The translations under genes and the position numbers were made by a program. From Deinococcus psychrotolerans (GTDB taxonomy: Bacteria; Deinococcota; Deinococci; Deinococcales; Deinococcaceae), in NCBI RefSeq assembly GCF_003860465.1, contig NZ_CP034183.1, forward strand, positions 1,502,001 through 1,566,000: 64,000 bases of DNA, in the 5' to 3' direction. Below, piece after piece: positions 20,648 through 29,607 of this stretch; position 1 is the stretch's first letter, and every line of letters begins with the position of its first letter. The notes under the pieces are model-generated. The model searched no databases. It had not been told where the DNA came from and was given only the letters and a program-made list of their open reading frames with translations.

Positions 20648-21555
20648 TCCAGCGGTTTGCCTACCGCCTTGGGAGCGCGGCTGCGGCCCGTAAAGATCAG
20701 GGCCAGCACGGTGATCAGGTACGGCAGCGCCTGCACCAGACTGCCGGGCAACAAATTGCCGCCGCCGAGCTGAATGGAGAGTGCTTGCAAAAAGCCGAAG
20801 AGTAAGGTGGCCGCAAAAACGCCCAGCGGCTTCCACTGCCCGAAAATCAGTGCCGCTAGCGCGATAAATCCCGCGCCCGCGCTGATGTTGCGCACGTAGG
20901 AATCCAAGTTGCCGATGCTCAGAAAGACGCCCGCCGTGCCCGCCAGCACCCCCGACAAAACCACGGCGCTGTAGCGCATGGCCTTGACATTGACGCCCAT
21001 GCTCGACGCCGCGCCGGGATGTTCGCCGCTGGCCCGCAGGCGCAGGCCGTAAGGCGTGCGGTAAAGCACGTACCACGTCACGGCCACCGCGATCAACGCA
21101 AAATACACTGGCGGGCTGAATTTAAGGTCGCCCACGCCCCACAGCGGCAGCGCGTGAACAACCGGGGGGCTTTCGGTGCTGGAGTCGTAGAGGGCCGTCA
21201 GCACCACTGCCGGCACGCCCGTGGCCAGCAAGTTGATGGCGGTGCCGGAGATCACCTGATCGGCGCGGTACTTGATGCTCAGGACGGCGTGAATCCAGGC
21301 GATCATGCCGCCCACCACCATGCCGCCGAGCCAGCCCACCCACGGCGCGGCGGCTCCGAGCGGCGCGTCGAGTTCTTTGGTGATGATCGCGCCGGCCAAA
21401 GCGCCGAAGATGATCAGCCCCTCCAGGGCGATATTGACCACGCCGCTGCGCTCGGAGTACAGCCCGCCCAGCGCGGTGAGCAGCAGCGGCACGGTGGAGC
21501 GGATAAAAATACCGGCGAACGTGACGCTGAAAAGCGTTGCCAAGAATGCGATCAC
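20644..21555 (-). CDS. Nucleoside-type ABC transporter permease (303 aa)
   Basis: An integral membrane permease of the BPD_transp_2 class, similar to BmpC/NupQ-type subunits for nucleoside uptake. There are eight to ten predicted hydrophobic helices. The motif LYSERSGVVNIALEGL near the N-terminus is typical of this class, as are GTAINLLATG and the GEHPGAASSMGV coupling segment. It overlaps the upstream permease gene by four bases (ATGA), so the two are co-translated and likely form the heterodimer. The ATPase and substrate-binding lipoprotein genes expected with them are not in this window. Confidence 0.85.
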   Translation of the reverse strand: MIAFLATLFSVTFAGIFIRSTVPLLLTALGGLYSERSGVVNIALEGLIIFGALAGAIITKELDAPLGAAAPWVGWLGGMVVGGMIAWIHAVLSIKYRADQVISGTAINLLATGVPAVVLTALYDSSTESPPVVHALPLWGVGDLKFSPPVYFALIAVAVTWYVLYRTPYGLRLRASGEHPGAASSMGVNVKAMRYSAVVLSGVLAGTAGVFLSIGNLDSYVRNISAGAGFIALAALIFGQWKPLGVFAATLLFGFLQALSIQLGGGNLLPGSLVQALPYLITVLALIFTGRSRAPKAVGKPLD

Positions 21556-23555
21556 GACTTCCTCTCCTTATCGGGGTTTTCCTCAGCCACCGGGTCGCCG
21601 CCCAGCATGTCTTGAGAAATCACTTCGCTGCTGCGGCCCACATTGGGCACTGGGGTCGAAGCTTCGCGGGCCGCTTCACTCGGCGAAAGTTTGCCGCCCC
21701 CATCAGGGCCGCCAGCGTCGGCGGCCTTAACCAGCGTGGGCGGCGGCGGGTCAGTGATGCGGCGGCTCAGGAAGCCTCCCGCCGCGATAAACAGCACGAT
21801 CAGGGCCTTGAGCACCGTCACGATGTCTTTGTTAACTTTGTCGAGCACCCGGTCGACGTTGACGCCGCCGGTGTCCACCGTGCCGAAGAGGATGGCGGCG
21901 GCCACCACTCCGCCGGGCGTGCTCTGGCCCATCAGTGCCACCGCGATGCCGTCAAACCCGACGTTGACCGGCATGTTGCCTTTGAGGCGGTACTCGTCGA
22001 GCGCTCCGCCCATGGTGTAGTGGGTCGCGCCGAGGCCGATCAGTGCGCCCGACAAGGTCATGGCCAGAATCACATTTTTGCCGACGCTGATGCCGCCGTA
22101 TTCCGCTGCCGCCGGACTCAGGCCCACCGCCCGCAGCGCGTAGCCCGCCGAGGTGCGCCACAGCAGCACGCCCATCAGCACGGCGCACACCAAGCCGATC
22201 AGGAAGCTGGTGTTGAGGCGGCTGGTGGTAAAGCTGCTGGTAATCGGAATGCCCAAGGAGTTCCAAGTCAGGAAACCGACCACCACCGCCGCCGCCAGCC
22301 CAATCCACAGCCGCGCCTTAACTTGCCGCAGCCCATAATAAATCGCGCCAAAGGCCAGCAGCGCCAGAATTGGCCCCATCGAAAAATAAGTCACTTCGCC
22401 ACGTGTAAAGCTCAGCAGATCGGCAATCGGAGCGAGCCTTGCCCCCGCTTGAAACTCGTTGCTCTTGGCCTCGAAGCCCTCGGCTTTAATCGGCAGGTTG
22501 TAGGTTTTGCCCAAAAAAGGAAACGTGGACGAGCCGATCAGGAAAATGAAGATGGCCGAGGCGATGTAGTTGAGCATGATGGTATTGATGACTTCGCTGG
22601 AGCCGAACCGCGCCTTAAGCAGGCCCGGAATCGCGCCCCAGAGTGCTCCGCCCGCTGCGGCGGCCAGCACCGTGGCGGGCAGCAACAAAACGGGGGGCAG
22701 CGGCGCGTAGACGCCCACCAGCATGGCCCCGATGCCGCCCATGGTCAGTTGGCCGGGGCCGCCGATGTTAAAGAGGCCCGCCCGGAAGCCGAAAGCCACC
22801 CCCAGCCCCGCGAAAATCAGCGGCGTGGCGATTTTGAGCGAGCTGAACAAGTCCTGCACATTGGTCACAGGGGCAAATAAGGTGGTGTAGACGTACCAGA
22901 CCACGTCGAGTTTGCCGGTGAGGAGCTCGCCCAGCGCCAAAGGACGGTCTAGGCCGCTCGGCACCGGTTGCACGATCAGCACGACCACCGCGCCCACCGC
23001 GATGGCCAGCGCAATCGCCGCGACCGGCACCAACAACCCGCGTAGGCGGTTAAGGAAGTCCCAGGCGCGCGGATACATGCTCAGGCCCGCGAACAGGGTG
23101 ACGGCTCCGGCCAGCACCGGCAAGAACAAGCCCAAATGTGCGCCGCCGGATGTCCAAGGAATACGGCGGGCCCGCACGCCCTTGGCCACCAACTCGGCCA
23201 CCGCCGCGTCCAGGCCAGCATTAAAGATGAGGATGGCAGCGATACCCAGCACCAGCGCCGCCGCGCCAGCCAGCCACAGCCAAGCGGCGCGGCGCACGGC
23301 GGCGAAGATGGCGGCCGCCAATACCAGTACCGTTATCCAGCCGAGTGTCAGGGCCGTGCTCACATTCGGCAGATTTTCAAACGTGCCGCCGACATAGTTG
23401 ATCAGCCCACTGGGAAAGCGCTGGAGCAGCGACTGGGCGTTGAAATTGCGGCTGAGGGTGCCGTAGGGAAACAAAAACAAGCCGACGAATGCCAGCCCGG
23501 TAAAGATCAGGCTTAACCGGGCTGCCAGCGGTGAGGGCCGCGCAGAATCAGACAT
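21552..23555 (-). CDS. Nucleoside-type ABC transporter permease, enlarged (667 aa)
   Basis: The partner permease, with the hallmark FNIGGPGQLTMGGIGAM motif around residue 255 and EVINTIMLNYIAS after it. At 667 residues it is nearly twice the usual size of about 350. The extra material is an N-terminal block of about 165 residues with several hydrophobic helices before the normal start-like segment (LRGLLVPVAAIALA). There is also an expanded central part and a polar C-terminal tail of about 65 residues rich in Pro, Gly, Ser and Glu. The start ATG at 23555 is in frame throughout. Nucleosides are the inferred substrates. Confidence 0.8.
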   Translation of the reverse strand: MSDSARPSPLAARLSLIFTGLAFVGLFLFPYGTLSRNFNAQSLLQRFPSGLINYVGGTFENLPNVSTALTLGWITVLVLAAAIFAAVRRAAWLWLAGAAALVLGIAAILIFNAGLDAAVAELVAKGVRARRIPWTSGGAHLGLFLPVLAGAVTLFAGLSMYPRAWDFLNRLRGLLVPVAAIALAIAVGAVVVLIVQPVPSGLDRPLALGELLTGKLDVVWYVYTTLFAPVTNVQDLFSSLKIATPLIFAGLGVAFGFRAGLFNIGGPGQLTMGGIGAMLVGVYAPLPPVLLLPATVLAAAAGGALWGAIPGLLKARFGSSEVINTIMLNYIASAIFIFLIGSSTFPFLGKTYNLPIKAEGFEAKSNEFQAGARLAPIADLLSFTRGEVTYFSMGPILALLAFGAIYYGLRQVKARLWIGLAAAVVVGFLTWNSLGIPITSSFTTSRLNTSFLIGLVCAVLMGVLLWRTSAGYALRAVGLSPAAAEYGGISVGKNVILAMTLSGALIGLGATHYTMGGALDEYRLKGNMPVNVGFDGIAVALMGQSTPGGVVAAAILFGTVDTGGVNVDRVLDKVNKDIVTVLKALIVLFIAAGGFLSRRITDPPPPTLVKAADAGGPDGGGKLSPSEAAREASTPVPNVGRSSEVISQDMLGGDPVAEENPDKERKS

Positions 23556-23628
23556 CTCACCATTCTAAGGGGCGACCAAGCGCGAATGTCAGATTCGCCG
23601 CCTTTGGCCCCCACGCCCACTCAACTGC

Positions 23629-23634
23629 TACACT
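23629..23634 (+). promoter_or_regulatory. -10 box (TACACT) of ndk
   Basis: TACACT ends nine bases before the ATG at 23644, without a Shine-Dalgarno site. Confidence 0.45.
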
Positions 23635-23643
23635 GCCCCAGCT

Positions 23644-24060
23644 ATGGAACGAACTTTTGCCATGATTAAACCCGACGGTGTTCGCCGGGGTCTGACCGCC
23701 GATATTCTCGCCCGCATTCAGCGCAAAGGCTACCGCTTGGTGGGCCTCAAGCAGATGGTCATTTCGCGTGAAACCGCCGAAAACCACTACGCCGAACACA
23801 AAGAGCGCCCTTTTTTTGGTGAGCTGGTCGAGTTCATCACCGGCGGCCCAGTGGTGGCGATCGCCTTGGAAGGTGAGAACGCCATTTTAGGCTGGCGCGG
23901 CATGATGGGCGCGACCAACCCCGCCAACGCCGCTCCGGGCAGTATCCGCGCCGACTTCGCCACGACCACGGGCGAGAACGTGACCCACGGCTCCGACAGC
24001 CCCGAAAGCGCCCAGCGCGAACTGGGCCTGTTCTTTAAAGCCGAAGAACTGCTGAAGTAA
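23644..24060 (+). CDS. ndk: Nucleoside diphosphate kinase
   Basis: Ndk moves the gamma phosphate of ATP to other nucleoside diphosphates through a phosphohistidine. The 138-residue product has the standard length. [16 protein letters not shown] is the normal N-terminus, and the active-site His lies in [12 protein letters not shown] (about 115). Pyrimidine gene pyrE lies nearby but on a separate transcript. A TACACT box precedes the start and a clear terminator follows the stop. Confidence 0.97.
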   Translation: MERTFAMIKPDGVRRGLTADILARIQRKGYRLVGLKQMVISRETAENHYAEHKERPFFGELVEFITGGPVVAIALEGENAILGWRGMMGATNPANAAPGSIRADFATTTGENVTHGSDSPESAQRELGLFFKAEELLK

Positions 24061-24097
24061 GAAAGAGCGTTTGTAGGCTGTAGAAACAGATGAGAAG

Positions 24098-24129
24098 AAG
24101 CCGCCCGCCGGATTGGGGGCGGCTTTTTT
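24098..24129 (+). terminator. Rho-independent terminator of ndk
   Basis: AAGCCGCCC / GGGCGGCTT stem with a run of six T. Confidence 0.85.
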
Positions 24130-24165
24130 CGGTTCAGCACTGGTTCGTTTCAGCGCTACTCTGTC

Positions 24166-24699
24166 TCAACACCGTGCCAGAAACGTCCGCGCTTGCTCAT
24201 CGTTCCGCAACACCACCACTTCCAAATGGGGCACGGCCCGCAACTGCTCAAGTTGCTGCTTACCCAGTTTCGGAAATGTCCAGATGAAGCGCAAAAAGGC
24301 CCAGTCCAGCGGCTCTTTGCCGAGCTCCTTGGCGTCGGGGCGGCGCTTGAAAACGGCCCGCACAATGGCCCGCCGTAGGCACAATCCCCTCGGATAAGCC
24401 AGCACGATAGCGGTGTCGGCCCGCTGCGCCCGGAGGTGGAGCGTACCCGCGTAGTTGCCGTCTAAAATCCAACGCTCGGCGCTGACGGCCTCACCCATCT
24501 GGACTTGCCACACTTCCGGCGGCGGCCTGACCCAACCGGGCCGCCAGTACAGATCGTCGAGGTGGGTCAGCGGCAAGCCGCTGCTTTGGGCGAGCTGCCG
24601 TGCAAAAGTGCTTTTGCCCGCGCCGGGGCTGCCGACGACCATCACGCGCTGCCTGACTCGGGACTGCATGGCTTGGGGCTGGCTGGCTCGGGGCTGCAT
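24166..24699 (-). CDS. P-loop nucleotide kinase-like protein
   Basis: A 177-residue P-loop NTPase of the adenylate-kinase-like group often named topology modulation protein or FlaR-like. Walker A is GSPGAGKST (about 23-31). Then come HLDDLYWRPGW and WILDGNYAGTL, both characteristic of this group; the phosphoryl acceptor is unknown. The first 15 residues before MQSRVRQRVMVVG repeat the letters of a Pro/Gln/Ser-rich segment and may not be translated; an internal start at MQSRV is equally possible. It is divergent from pyrE. Confidence 0.75.
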   Translation of the reverse strand: MQPRASQPQAMQSRVRQRVMVVGSPGAGKSTFARQLAQSSGLPLTHLDDLYWRPGWVRPPPEVWQVQMGEAVSAERWILDGNYAGTLHLRAQRADTAIVLAYPRGLCLRRAIVRAVFKRRPDAKELGKEPLDWAFLRFIWTFPKLGKQQLEQLRAVPHLEVVVLRNDEQARTFLARC

Positions 24700-24721
24700 G
24701 GCTCCAGTCTAGCCGCGCCGC

Positions 24722-24727
24722 TATACT
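24722..24727 (+). promoter_or_regulatory. -10 box (TATACT) of pyrE
   Basis: A consensus TATACT six bases before the ATG at 24734: leaderless. Confidence 0.6.
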
Positions 24728-24733
24728 CCATCC

Positions 24734-25315
24734 ATGTCTGAATCTTCTCCCCCACTCGACGTGCTGGCCCTCTACAAAGAGGCCGGAGCGCTGCACGAAG
24801 GCCGCTTCCTGCTGGCCTCGGGGCGGCACTCACCTTACTTTTTGCAGTCCACCACTTTGCTTCAGTATCCCCAGCACACTGCCGTACTCGGCGCAGCGCT
24901 GGCGGAGAAACTCAAGGCCGCAGACCTTAAACCCGATTTCGTGATCGGCCCGGCGATGGGCGGCGTGGTGCTGGCTTACGAAGTCGCCAAAGAGCTCGGC
25001 ACACGGGCGCTGTTTGCCGAGAAAGACGGACAAGGCGGCATGAAAATCCGTGAAGCGTTCAGCGTTACGCCGGGGCAGACATTCGTGGCGGTCGAAGATG
25101 TGCTGACCACTGGCGGCAGTGTGCTGAAAGCGGTGCGGGCCGCCGAAGCTTACGGCGCAGTCTGCCTCGGCGTGGCCTGCCTCGTCGACCGCCGCAAGCA
25201 AACGGGGCCGCTGGACGGTTATCCGCTGACCTCGCTGCTGGAGCTGTACTTTGAAACCTACCCGCCGGATGAAGTTCCGGCGTGGCTGGAAGAGCGGGAA
25301 CTGCAAGAGATTTGA
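24734..25315 (+). CDS. pyrE: Orotate phosphoribosyltransferase
   Basis: PyrE joins orotate to PRPP to give OMP in pyrimidine synthesis. The 193-residue product contains the PRPP-binding loop FVAVEDVLTTGGS (about 117-129), the flexible loop segment FAEKDGQGGMKI and the GRHSPYF substrate segment near residue 35. The length is normal for this bacterial type. A leaderless promoter precedes it. PyrF, the next enzyme of the pathway, is encoded about 20 kb away at 45354, so the two are not in one operon. Confidence 0.95.
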   Translation: MSESSPPLDVLALYKEAGALHEGRFLLASGRHSPYFLQSTTLLQYPQHTAVLGAALAEKLKAADLKPDFVIGPAMGGVVLAYEVAKELGTRALFAEKDGQGGMKIREAFSVTPGQTFVAVEDVLTTGGSVLKAVRAAEAYGAVCLGVACLVDRRKQTGPLDGYPLTSLLELYFETYPPDEVPAWLEERELQEI

Positions 25316-25386
25316 GCGCCGGCCTTTTGCCACTGCCCTCCATCCTCTCCACCTTTCTAACGACGTCCCGCCGCACCCTTCTCGCC

Positions 25387-25392
25387 TAAGCT
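25387..25392 (+). promoter_or_regulatory. -10 box (TAAGCT) of the histidine kinase operon
   Basis: TAAGCT ends six bases before the ATG at 25399. Confidence 0.45.
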
Positions 25393-25398
25393 GAGGGC

Positions 25399-27120
25399 AT
25401 GATCTCCAGTGCTGCTCCGCCGCGTGGCGGATACTTCGCCGAACTCACAGCGGCGTCCACTTACCGCCACCTGCTGTATTTCGCCCTCGCGGCGCTGCTG
25501 AGCGTGGTGATGGCCACAGCGCTGGTGACGGCAGTGGTGGGCGCGGCGCTCTCTCCGCTGCTGCTGGGCGTGCCGCTGCTGCTGCTCGGCGGCTGGACGC
25601 TGGGCGGGCTGGCTCAACTCGACAGAGTGCTGGGCGCGGCTCTCTTGGGCGTCAACCTCAGCCGCCCCGCTGCCGTGCGCCCAAAAGGCTGGTGGCCTTG
25701 GCTGCGCTGCCGCCTGACCGAAGCCAACACCTATAAAATTTTGCTCTACAGCGTGGCCAAGCTGCTGTTTATGGCTCTCGGCGGCGTTTGGCTGCTGCTC
25801 ACCCTCGCCGGCGGGCTGGGCTTGGTAGTGGTGCCCTTTTTGCTTTCCACTTTTCCACAACTCCATGTGCCGGTGGTGCTGGGCGCGCAGGCCTACACGC
25901 TCGGAGGCGCTTCGGGCGTGCTGCTCTCGCTCATCGGCTTTTTTGTGGTGATGCTGGGGATCAGCGGTCTTAATCTGCTGACCCGCGCCTGGCTGCTGAT
26001 CAGTTACGGCCTGCTCACCGAGTACGGCGAAAATGCCTCGGCGGTGCGCGAAGTCGCCGCGCTGCGCGAGGGCGCGGCCACTGTCGCCTTTGCCGGGAGC
26101 TTGGAAGAAACGCTGACCAGCTTGCTGCGGCTTTCTATGCCCGCCACCACCGCCCAGAGCGCCCACATTACCGTCGGGCCGCTGAAGTTGAGCGAGGGCG
26201 CGGCGCTGCTCCCGGCTTTCCTCGGCACCAATACCGACTCCGACAATGCCAACGCCGAGTATGGACGCGACACCTTGCAGCGCACGGGGGATCTGCACGT
26301 CTTGTCGCTGGCTCTCGCGCCGCGCGGCGAAGTGCTGGGCCGCCTGCAAGCCGTCTACAGCACTTCGCCCAGCACCCGCGAAATGCAGTTTTGGGCCGCC
26401 GTCAGCGACCAGGCCGCCAGCGCCGCCCACACCGCCCGCCTGATTGACCAAGCCCAGACTCAGGGCAGCGAACAAGAACGCGCCCGCCTCGCCCGCGAGC
26501 TGCACGACAGCGTGGCCCAGGCACTCTACGGCGTGTCGCTGTCTACCCGCACCGCCCGCGCCCTGCTCGAAAAAAATCCTGCCAAAGCCGCCGAGAGTCT
26601 GGACTTTGCCCTAAGCCTCGCCGACGGAGCCAGCGCCGAGATGAAGGCCCTCTTGTTTGCCCTGCGCCCCGACGCGCTAGAAGAAGGCGGCTTGGTACCG
26701 GCCCTGACCCGCCTCGCCGAGATGCTGCGGCTGCGCTACCAATTGCAAGTCCACCTTGAAGCGCCCACTGAGCCGCCGCTGAGCATCAACATCAAAGGCA
26801 CGCTCTACCGCGTGGCGCAGGAAGCCACCCACAACGCCGTCAAGCACGCCCGAGCTGAGCAGCTCAGTCTCAGTCTGCTGCTCAGCGGGCCCGCCAACGA
26901 CACGTGGACGCTGGAGGTGCGCGACAACGGCGTGGGCTTTGATGTGGCCCAGACCCGTGCAGGCAGTTTGGGCCTCAAAAGTATGCGCGAACGGGCCGCT
27001 TTGATCGGCGCGGCATTAACGCTCAACAGTGCGCCGAATCAGGGAACGCGGCTGACGCTGCAGGTGCGGGCTTTGCCTGTACAGGCTTTAGAAGCGCGGG
27101 CCCCGCAGGTCAAAGCGTGA
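25399..27120 (+). CDS. NarL-type sensor histidine kinase
   Basis: A 573-residue membrane histidine kinase. The N-terminal 210 residues hold four or so hydrophobic helices in a sensor-like bundle beginning YFAELTAASTYRHLLYF. A GAF-like region covers about 230-350. The HisKA_3 dimerisation box is ERARLARELHDSVAQ with the phosphorylated His about 368. The ATPase domain (about 460-560) has EATHNAVKHA, DNGVGFD and GLKSMRERAALIG. It starts an operon in which each gene overlaps the next by four bases: kinase, membrane-anchored protein, response regulator. The signal is unknown; no periplasmic ligand domain is evident. Confidence 0.9.
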   Translation: MISSAAPPRGGYFAELTAASTYRHLLYFALAALLSVVMATALVTAVVGAALSPLLLGVPLLLLGGWTLGGLAQLDRVLGAALLGVNLSRPAAVRPKGWWPWLRCRLTEANTYKILLYSVAKLLFMALGGVWLLLTLAGGLGLVVVPFLLSTFPQLHVPVVLGAQAYTLGGASGVLLSLIGFFVVMLGISGLNLLTRAWLLISYGLLTEYGENASAVREVAALREGAATVAFAGSLEETLTSLLRLSMPATTAQSAHITVGPLKLSEGAALLPAFLGTNTDSDNANAEYGRDTLQRTGDLHVLSLALAPRGEVLGRLQAVYSTSPSTREMQFWAAVSDQAASAAHTARLIDQAQTQGSEQERARLARELHDSVAQALYGVSLSTRTARALLEKNPAKAAESLDFALSLADGASAEMKALLFALRPDALEEGGLVPALTRLAEMLRLRYQLQVHLEAPTEPPLSINIKGTLYRVAQEATHNAVKHARAEQLSLSLLLSGPANDTWTLEVRDNGVGFDVAQTRAGSLGLKSMRERAALIGAALTLNSAPNQGTRLTLQVRALPVQALEARAPQVKA

Positions 27121-28043
27121 ATTCGGCTTTGCCCGCGTGGCCGCTCTCAGCGGCGCTGCTGCGCTTGTCGGTCACGCTGGGGGTGCTCTTTTTGCTGGGG
27201 GTGGGTTTTGTCTTTAGCCTCAAGCCGGTTGATCTCAAGCAGCTTGAGGCCCAGATCTCCCGCGTGGAGCGGCCGCTGGGAGCCGCCGAGCGCCTGAGCC
27301 TGACGCTCGCGCCCGACCTCAGCCAAACGCTGATGCTCAGCGGCAGCGACGCGCCGGGCCTGAGTGCCGAACTGAGCGCCAGCCGCGAAGGCGATCTGAA
27401 GCTCAGCGCTGCGCCGCTGCCCAACCAATTGCCCAGCGACCGCCTGCCCAACTCCGCGCAGACACCTCAAAAAGAAGTGGCGCTGACCCTCAGCCGCACC
27501 TGGCGCGACTGGCCGCTGCTGATTCAACTCGGCGGCCAAAACGGCTTGGCAGGGCACTTGAAGGTGAGGGTGCCTAGAAACGTGCCGCTGCGCCTGAATG
27601 TGCAGCAGCCCGCCGACCAAACCAGTCTCGACTTGCAGCGCCTCAACCTCGAGCGACTGACTTTCAGCAGTGCGCGTGGCCAGTGGAACGTCACGTTGCC
27701 GGAGAGCGGCCAGCCCGACCTGACGTTCAAAACCGAGGACGGCGTCTTGAAGCTGATATTGCCGGAAGGCACCGCCCGGAGCACCCTCAGCGCCACCAGC
27801 GTCAGCGGCCAGCTGGTGCTCCGCGTTCCGCTGACGGCGCGGGCCGATTTGACGGTCAAGCAACTCAGCGGGGCCACCATCAACCTGCCGCCCAGTTTCC
27901 AGGAACTTGATTCCGCTGGGAGCGGGCGGGACTCGGCCCGGTTGCGCCACTACCTGCAAGCGGGCCAGCCTGACGGCCCCCAACTCACCGCCACGCTCAG
28001 CCTCACGGGCGGCTCACTGACTGTCAAAGGAGTTTCACCATGA
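27117..28043 (+). CDS. Membrane-anchored beta-rich protein between kinase and regulator
   Basis: Not assigned to a family with certainty. The GTG start at 27117 overlaps the kinase stop, and its own stop overlaps the regulator ATG. The 308-residue product has one hydrophobic helix (about 12-32, LRLSVTLGVLFLLGVGF) and then a repetitive beta-rich part with many LTL, LRLNV and LKLILPEG strands. This resembles DUF4097-type beta-helical domains. The topology suggests an N-terminal anchor with the body outside. Tight coupling to a NarL-type pair suggests an accessory regulator, comparable in layout to LiaF of the LiaFSR system, though no homology is claimed. Confidence 0.7.
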   Translation: MNSALPAWPLSAALLRLSVTLGVLFLLGVGFVFSLKPVDLKQLEAQISRVERPLGAAERLSLTLAPDLSQTLMLSGSDAPGLSAELSASREGDLKLSAAPLPNQLPSDRLPNSAQTPQKEVALTLSRTWRDWPLLIQLGGQNGLAGHLKVRVPRNVPLRLNVQQPADQTSLDLQRLNLERLTFSSARGQWNVTLPESGQPDLTFKTEDGVLKLILPEGTARSTLSATSVSGQLVLRVPLTARADLTVKQLSGATINLPPSFQELDSAGSGRDSARLRHYLQAGQPDGPQLTATLSLTGGSLTVKGVSP

Positions 28044-28696
28044 CCCAATCCCATCCCAACGCCCCTACCATTCGCCTGCTTCTGGTGGACGATCACGACG
28101 TGGTGCGCCAGGGCCTGAAGATGTTTTTGTCGCTCGACGAAAGCCTGGAAATCGTGGGCGAGGCCCGCAACGGCGCGGAAGCGGTGACGGAAGCTGCCCG
28201 GCTGCGCCCCGACGTGGTGATTATGGACTTGATGATGCCCGTTCTCGACGGCGTGCAGGCCACCCGCCAAATCCGCGCCGCTCAGCCGGAAGTGGAAGTC
28301 TTGGCCCTGACCAGCGCCCTAGAAGAACACAAAGTCAACGCTGCCATTCAGGCCGGAGCCAGCGGCTACCTGCTCAAAGACGCTTCCAGCGACATGCTGC
28401 TGACCGCCATTCACCACGCCGCTAGGGGCGAGGTCTACTTGCACCCCGAAGCGGCCCAGCGCTTGGTGCGTGACTTCCGCAGCCCCGAAATGCGCGAACA
28501 CCTCACCGCCCGCGAAGTGCTGATCTTGCAACTGATGGCGCGGGGCCACAGCAACCGCACCATCGCCGGGGAGTTGGGCGTGGGCGAGCCCACCGTCAAA
28601 ACCCACGTTTCGCGCATTTTGGGCAAGTTGGAGCTGGAAAGCCGCACCCAAGCCGCCCTGTACGCGCTCAAGGCGGGGATAGCGACGTTGGAATGA
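28040..28696 (+). CDS. NarL/LuxR-type response regulator
   Basis: A 218-residue regulator with a receiver domain (about 10-130) and a LuxR-type helix-turn-helix (about 150-215). The acidic pocket is DDHD (17-20), the phosphoacceptor Asp63 is in VVIMDLMMP, and the switch Thr lies in ALTSA. The DNA-binding part reads LTAREVLILQLMARGHSN then TVKTHVSRILGKL. It should be phosphorylated by the kinase at 25399. Targets are unknown; the lipoprotein gene 64 bases downstream is one candidate. Confidence 0.93.
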   Translation: MTQSHPNAPTIRLLLVDDHDVVRQGLKMFLSLDESLEIVGEARNGAEAVTEAARLRPDVVIMDLMMPVLDGVQATRQIRAAQPEVEVLALTSALEEHKVNAAIQAGASGYLLKDASSDMLLTAIHHAARGEVYLHPEAAQRLVRDFRSPEMREHLTAREVLILQLMARGHSNRTIAGELGVGEPTVKTHVSRILGKLELESRTQAALYALKAGIATLE

Positions 28697-28747
28697 GTAA
28701 AATCTTAAGATGAAGTAAGAAAGATGGGAATTTGACGAAGGTTTTGC

Positions 28748-28753
28748 TAAGGT
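28748..28753 (+). promoter_or_regulatory. -10 box (TAAGGT) of the lipoprotein gene
   Basis: TAAGGT ends six bases before the GTG at 28760. Confidence 0.4.
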
Positions 28754-28759
28754 TCAAGT

Positions 28760-29542
28760 GTGAAACTTAACCCGGTCGTGGCCGCTATCCTGACTCCCCC
28801 TCTGCTGCTGGTCGCCTGTAATGGCGGCAACGCCCCATCAACGGCACCTTACACTGTCAGCGGCACCCTCTATAACTTCAACGCATCGGCTTCAACGCCA
28901 AGCCAGGTCTACAGCGCTTGGTCAGGCGGATCGGGCAGCATGGAGGCCCTGAATGGAAGTATCAACCTAGCAACGGGCAGTGTCGCCAGCAACGGCAACT
29001 TTGCAGTCACTTTGCCAGCAACGATTGCCGACACCAACTTGAACGCCTTTAATGAAGCCAGTTTGGATCTGAGTTATGAGAACTGCACCGGCGCTCTCAA
29101 TATCAGCAATAAGGCAGCCCTCACCACGGCCATCGAGTTCGGAGTCAAGGGCACTAACAATAATGGCCTTGCTGGAGCAGTTGATTTGAGCGTCACCAAA
29201 AACTCCAGTGGTGGCGGCCAAGTCGTAACAACCGGCAGCGCCTTGGTCTATTCAGATGCCGCAACGAATCTCAGTGGCAAGCAGACCTGTATTTCCAACG
29301 GAACTTCGGTCATCTCAAACTTCGACATCAAACTCAAGGCAGGTTACAACGTACTTAATCTGGTCGTTACAATCAATGTAGACGCAGCGGGCAAGGGAAG
29401 CGGAAGCCTCAACTATGCCAACGGCACCCGCGCTTCGCACTGGATCGTCAACCCAGGTTTAGCCACGCCGCTGAGCCTGAATAACAACGTCCAGACCCTG
29501 ACAAATACTCTGAAACAGCAGGCCAAAACTCTCTTTCACTAA
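28760..29542 (+). CDS. Putative secreted lipoprotein (260 aa)
   Basis: No known family recognised. The GTG start follows a TAAGGT box. Residues 1-20 form a lipoprotein signal with lipobox LVAC and a lipidated Cys near 20. The mature part is rich in Asn, Ser, Thr, Gly and Ala and looks like a beta-sandwich. Two further cysteines (in SYENCTG and KQTCIS) could form a disulfide outside the cell. It directly follows the response regulator and has its own terminator. Role unknown. Confidence 0.7.
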   Translation: MKLNPVVAAILTPPLLLVACNGGNAPSTAPYTVSGTLYNFNASASTPSQVYSAWSGGSGSMEALNGSINLATGSVASNGNFAVTLPATIADTNLNAFNEASLDLSYENCTGALNISNKAALTTAIEFGVKGTNNNGLAGAVDLSVTKNSSGGGQVVTTGSALVYSDAATNLSGKQTCISNGTSVISNFDIKLKAGYNVLNLVVTINVDAAGKGSGSLNYANGTRASHWIVNPGLATPLSLNNNVQTLTNTLKQQAKTLFH

Positions 29543-29560
29543 ATCGACTCAATCCAACGG

Positions 29561-29590
29561 AACAGGCAGCCCTCACAAGCTGCCTGTTTT
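29561..29590 (+). terminator. Rho-independent terminator of the 260-aa lipoprotein gene
   Basis: AACAGGCAGC / GCTGCCTGTT with an 8-base loop and a run of four T. Confidence 0.85.
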
Positions 29591-29607
29591 GCATTCAATC
29601 TGTGCGC

